Shown here: positions 61,820 to 64,000 of the stretch, in pieces | How the letters are laid out: each line of letters begins with the position of its first letter | How positions within the stretch are numbered: the stretch's first letter is position 1 | Source: Deltaproteobacteria bacterium | GTDB taxonomy: Bacteria; Myxococcota_A; Polyangia; Nannocystales; Nannocystaceae | Assembly (NCBI GenBank): GCA_016709225.1 | Contig: JADJEE010000012.1 | Span: forward strand, 310,001 to 374,000 | Reading direction: 5' to 3' | Length of the DNA: 64,000 bases | The notes under the pieces: model-generated | What the model saw: only the letters and a program-made list of their open reading frames with translations | The model's database searches: none | Told to the model about the DNA's origin: nothing | Program-made: the position numbers and the translations under genes

Positions 61820-62575
61820 CTACTCGGCGGCTGCGCCGAGGAACAAGTGGGTCACCTTGCCGTCGACGAACGTATAGATCGCGCCGCCGTAGATCGAGCC
61901 CGCGACGAAGGTCTCCGGCGTGGTGGTCTCGGCCTCGAAGTTCGAGCCATAGATCGCCTCGACCTCGGCGCGGGTGCTGCCGATCGCGAGGCCCCAGCCG
62001 AGCGGTAGCTTGCAGGTCGGGCCGGCACTCAGGCTACGGACCGTCTGCGCGCCGTTCTTCGTCGTGGCGCTGAGCCCGACCTCGATGCCCGCGGCGGGGT
62101 AACGCCACGTCTGCACGAACTCGCCGGTCGCCCCCTCTTCCTGGATCTTCGTGGTCTTGGACGGCTTGCCCAGCTTGGCCTCGACCTCGGCGGGGGTCAT
62201 GCCCACGTGCAGCTCGCCCACCGACTCGAACGAGAGATCGATGTTGCCGTCGACGAACACTGGACCGCTCGGCGCCTTCGCGTCGGCCGCCTTCGCGTCG
62301 GGCGACTTCGCGTCGGCCGCCTTCGCGTCGGGCGACTTCGCGTCGGCCGCCTTCGCGTCGGCCGTCTTCGCGTCGGCCGTCTTCGCGTCGGCCGTCTTCG
62401 CGTCGGCCGTCTTCGCGTCGGCCGTCTTCGCGTCGGCCGTCTTCGCGTCGGCCGTCTTCGCGTCGGCCGTCTTCGCGTCGGCGGGGGTGACGGCCTTCGT
62501 ATCGCCCTGCTCGTCGTCGCAGGCGACGACCCCGACCGCCAGCGACAGCGCCGCGAGCCATGCACGGTGTTGCAT
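61820..62575 (-). CDS. Lipoprotein with 5-residue tandem repeat and BamE/OmlA-like domain
   Basis: The product has 251 residues. The signal ends GVVAC (Cys19). A stretch of about 70 residues is an uninterrupted array of ADAKT-type pentapeptides (14 DAK units). The C-terminal domain has two copies of the phrase VGMTPAEVEAKLGKPS and IGSTRAEVEAIYG, resembling the BamE/SmpA/OmlA fold used in envelope proteins. Lys and Ala richness makes the repeat a flexible, positively charged tether. It is divergent from the FHA gene with 232 bp between starts. A role as envelope adaptor is inference. Confidence 0.75.
   Translation of the reverse strand: MQHRAWLAALSLAVGVVACDDEQGDTKAVTPADAKTADAKTADAKTADAKTADAKTADAKTADAKTADAKTADAKAADAKSPDAKAADAKSPDAKAADAKAPSGPVFVDGNIDLSFESVGELHVGMTPAEVEAKLGKPSKTTKIQEEGATGEFVQTWRYPAAGIEVGLSATTKNGAQTVRSLSAGPTCKLPLGWGLAIGSTRAEVEAIYGSNFEAETTTPETFVAGSIYGGAIYTFVDGKVTHLFLGAAAE
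62275..62482. repeat. 15-bp tandem repeat (about 14 units)
   Basis: A 15-bp unit, CTTCGCGTCGGCCGT on the plus strand, is repeated about 14 times with few changes; variants alternate at the end nearest 62275. It encodes the DAK pentapeptide array of the lipoprotein on the minus strand. Near-identical units imply recent slippage and variable length. Confidence 0.9.
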
Positions 62576-62768
62576 GGCGTAATGTCGCGTGCGGTCGCGA
62601 ACGCGTCAACGACCCCGGAGCTCGCGGCGCCCGACGAGGCACGCCGACGCCCACACGCCCGCGCCCACGCACATGGAATAGACCGCGACGCTGGTTCGAT
62701 CGTTGTCGCGTGACCGTGATGCCGGCCAGCGTGGGCACGACGAGACGCCATGGAGCCGGCCTCGCGCC

Positions 62769-62797
62769 TTGCGCGGCCTCGCACGCGCTGGGATACT
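62769..62797 (+). promoter_or_regulatory. Promoter of the FHA gene
   Basis: TTGCGC (62769-62774) and GATACT (62792-62797) are 17 nt apart. The -10 ends 10 nt before GTG 62808, a short leader. Confidence 0.4.
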
Positions 62798-62807
62798 CGA
62801 AGGCCCC

Positions 62808-64000
62808 GTGGATGATCCCGTGGTGAACTCCGCCCCCGCCACGATCATCCTCGCCATCGAGCGCCCCGGACAGTCGGTGCAGACCGTCACGGTGACGGGA
62901 TCGCGCGCGCTCGTCGGCCGCGAGTCCGGCGACATCGTGCTGGCCGACGCCGAGTCGTCGGCCATGCATGCGGAGATCGACGCGAGCGGCGCGGCGCTCA
63001 TCGTGCGCGACCTCGGCAGCAGCAACGGCACGTGGCGCGGTCGAGCCAACGCCGCCGGCGAGATGCAGTGGGAGCGGCTGCCGCAGTTCGCCCTGCTGCC
63101 GGGCACGTGCTTCCGCTGCGGCACGACCATCGTGCGCCTGATCGAGCAACCGGGCGGCGAGCTGCCCGCGGCCGGCCGTACGGTGGTCTCCGGCTCGCGC
63201 AGCGGCACCCGACTCTCGACCGACCACGGCGTGCCCGTGCGGACGCCTGCGCCCGCCGTCGCCCCCATCGCGACGAGCGCGATCACGGCGGTGCGTGCGA
63301 CCCCGACCCCGAGCGCGTCACCGACCATGCCCGGGCAAGCAGCGGCTGCGCCCGCGCCTGCGCCCGCGTCTGTGCCCGCGCCCGCGTCTGCGCCCGCGTC
63401 CGCGGTGGTCCCCTCGAGCGCGACGCTGCCGTTGTTCGGCGCGGCCCCGGCGACGACGCACGACGGCGTCGTGCCCACCGCGGACGCCTCGGCGCCGGCG
63501 CCCGAGGGTGCGAGCAGCACGATGCGCGCGCCAGTGCCCGCCGCCGAAGCGCCCGTGGCCGCCGCACCGATGGCCACCGCCGACGTGCCGATGCACGCCG
63601 CGATCGCCCCTGCACCGGCGCCGTCGGTGACCGTCGATCCAGCCCGGCGACCGCCGGTGAAGAACGCGCTCATCCGCCCCGGTGACAAGCCGGTGACGGG
63701 GCCGACCCCCATCGTCGCGCCCCGCGGTCCGCGTCGCTGGCCCAAGCGACTCGGCTTCGTCGCGGCCGCGCTCGCGGTCGTCGCCGCGCTGTCGACCCTC
63801 GCGTGGTGGGCGGTCCGGCACTTCGGCGCACGTCCGCCGGCCATCGCCCGCACCGTCGCCGAGCAGTTCCCGGCCGACGCGCTCGGCTTCGTGGTCTTCG
63901 CCGCGCCCGAGACCCAGATCGGCCTGCTCGGCGACGCGCTACCGGAGTCGGTGCGCGCCGGCGCAACGCAGCAATGGGGCTTCGATCCCTTCGTCGCGAC
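62808..64000 (+). CDS. FHA-domain membrane protein (3' end outside window)
   Basis: The visible part is about 397 residues. A forkhead-associated domain occupies the first ~100 (RALVGRESGDIVLADAESSA, then MHAEID, then RDLGSSNGTWRGR), which binds phosphothreonine peptides. A long Ala/Pro-rich linker follows, then a membrane helix (GFVAAALAVVAALSTLAWWA) near 63745-63810, and the start of an extracytoplasmic domain (FPADALGFVVFAAPETQIGL). Start is one of GTG 62808, 62820 or 62823. It may read out one of the window's Ser/Thr kinases, but there is no direct evidence. Confidence 0.8.
   Translation, partial: MDDPVVNSAPATIILAIERPGQSVQTVTVTGSRALVGRESGDIVLADAESSAMHAEIDASGAALIVRDLGSSNGTWRGRANAAGEMQWERLPQFALLPGTCFRCGTTIVRLIEQPGGELPAAGRTVVSGSRSGTRLSTDHGVPVRTPAPAVAPIATSAITAVRATPTPSASPTMPGQAAAAPAPAPASVPAPASAPASAVVPSSATLPLFGAAPATTHDGVVPTADASAPAPEGASSTMRAPVPAAEAPVAAAPMATADVPMHAAIAPAPAPSVTVDPARRPPVKNALIRPGDKPVTGPTPIVAPRGPRRWPKRLGFVAAALAVVAALSTLAWWAVRHFGARPPAIARTVAEQFPADALGFVVFAAPETQIGLLGDALPESVRAGATQQWGFDPFVA

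Noticed and set aside
62275..62482. CRISPR-like array
   Set aside because: The 15-bp units are contiguous with no spacers and encode a pentapeptide in frame.
62207..62713. Repetitive VGRLR protein on the plus strand across the 15-bp array
   Set aside because: It is the antisense reading of the DAK array; the minus-strand frame has a lipobox and a recognisable C-terminal domain.

Overview
The window is very GC-rich, gene-dense bacterial chromosome, and it reads like a myxobacterium (Myxococcota), most likely near Nannocystaceae. The signs are three Pkn2/PknB-type Ser/Thr kinases, many lipoproteins with Ser/Thr/Gly-rich linkers after the lipobox Cys, Cys-rich 'GDGxxxxxEECD' repeats, an IgGFc-binding-like surface protein, FHA and PEGA domains, and an ERG24-type sterol reductase (sterol synthesis is known from Nannocystis and Plesiocystis relatives). 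The taxonomic placement is inference. I saw no rRNA, tRNA, CRISPR, prophage or complete insertion sequence.

Layout. 0-3 kb: end of a glycogen debranching enzyme convergent with an exported GH13 amylase. 3-8.3 kb: a decayed accessory patch with a truncated lectin-like ORF, a large FG-GAP/HExxH lipoprotein, a frameshifted SGNH-hydrolase remnant, a start-less ORF and a 168-bp foldback element. 8.2-12.7 kb: a minus-strand run of envelope proteins (membrane protein, FKBP isomerase, PDZ lipoprotein, caspase-like lipoprotein with an EF-hand loop, Cys-rich lipoprotein). 12.7-22.4 kb: small lipoproteins, GNAT, MFS transporter, IgGFc-like protein, GTP-PEPCK, a methyltransferase/sterol-reductase pair and a Cys-rich lipoprotein. 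22.3-31.7 kb: kinase, ChaN-like lipoprotein, OsmC plus GST, a phosphomannose isomerase fused to a nucleotidyltransferase-like domain, the intact SGNH lipoprotein and two small genes. 31.8-36.9 kb: an fdsGBAD NAD-dependent formate dehydrogenase operon. 37-45 kb: YbaK deacylase, hybrid histidine kinase, phosphatase, kinase and NAD-dependent DNA ligase. 45.5-54 kb: PEGA kinase plus TPR protein, a periplasmic binding lipoprotein, and a LysM murein endopeptidase. 54-64 kb: DUF2252, a LysR regulator with divergent lipoprotein genes, further Cys-rich lipoproteins, an ABC-F ATPase, a repeat-bearing lipoprotein and the start of an FHA protein.

Themes. Central carbon functions (GlgX, amylase, PEPCK, sugar-phosphate fusion enzyme, formate dehydrogenase) lie among a large secreted and lipoprotein repertoire. 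Many genes have a TA(T/G)nCT -10-like hexamer 6-10 nt before the start codon, which suggests leaderless or near-leaderless transcription and helps choose several starts. The most unusual items are the caspase/EF-hand lipoprotein cluster, the PMI-nucleotidyltransferase fusion, the foldback element whose ends supply stop codons to both flanking frames, the SGNH pseudogene with an intact relative 23 kb away, and the apparent leaderless promoter grammar.
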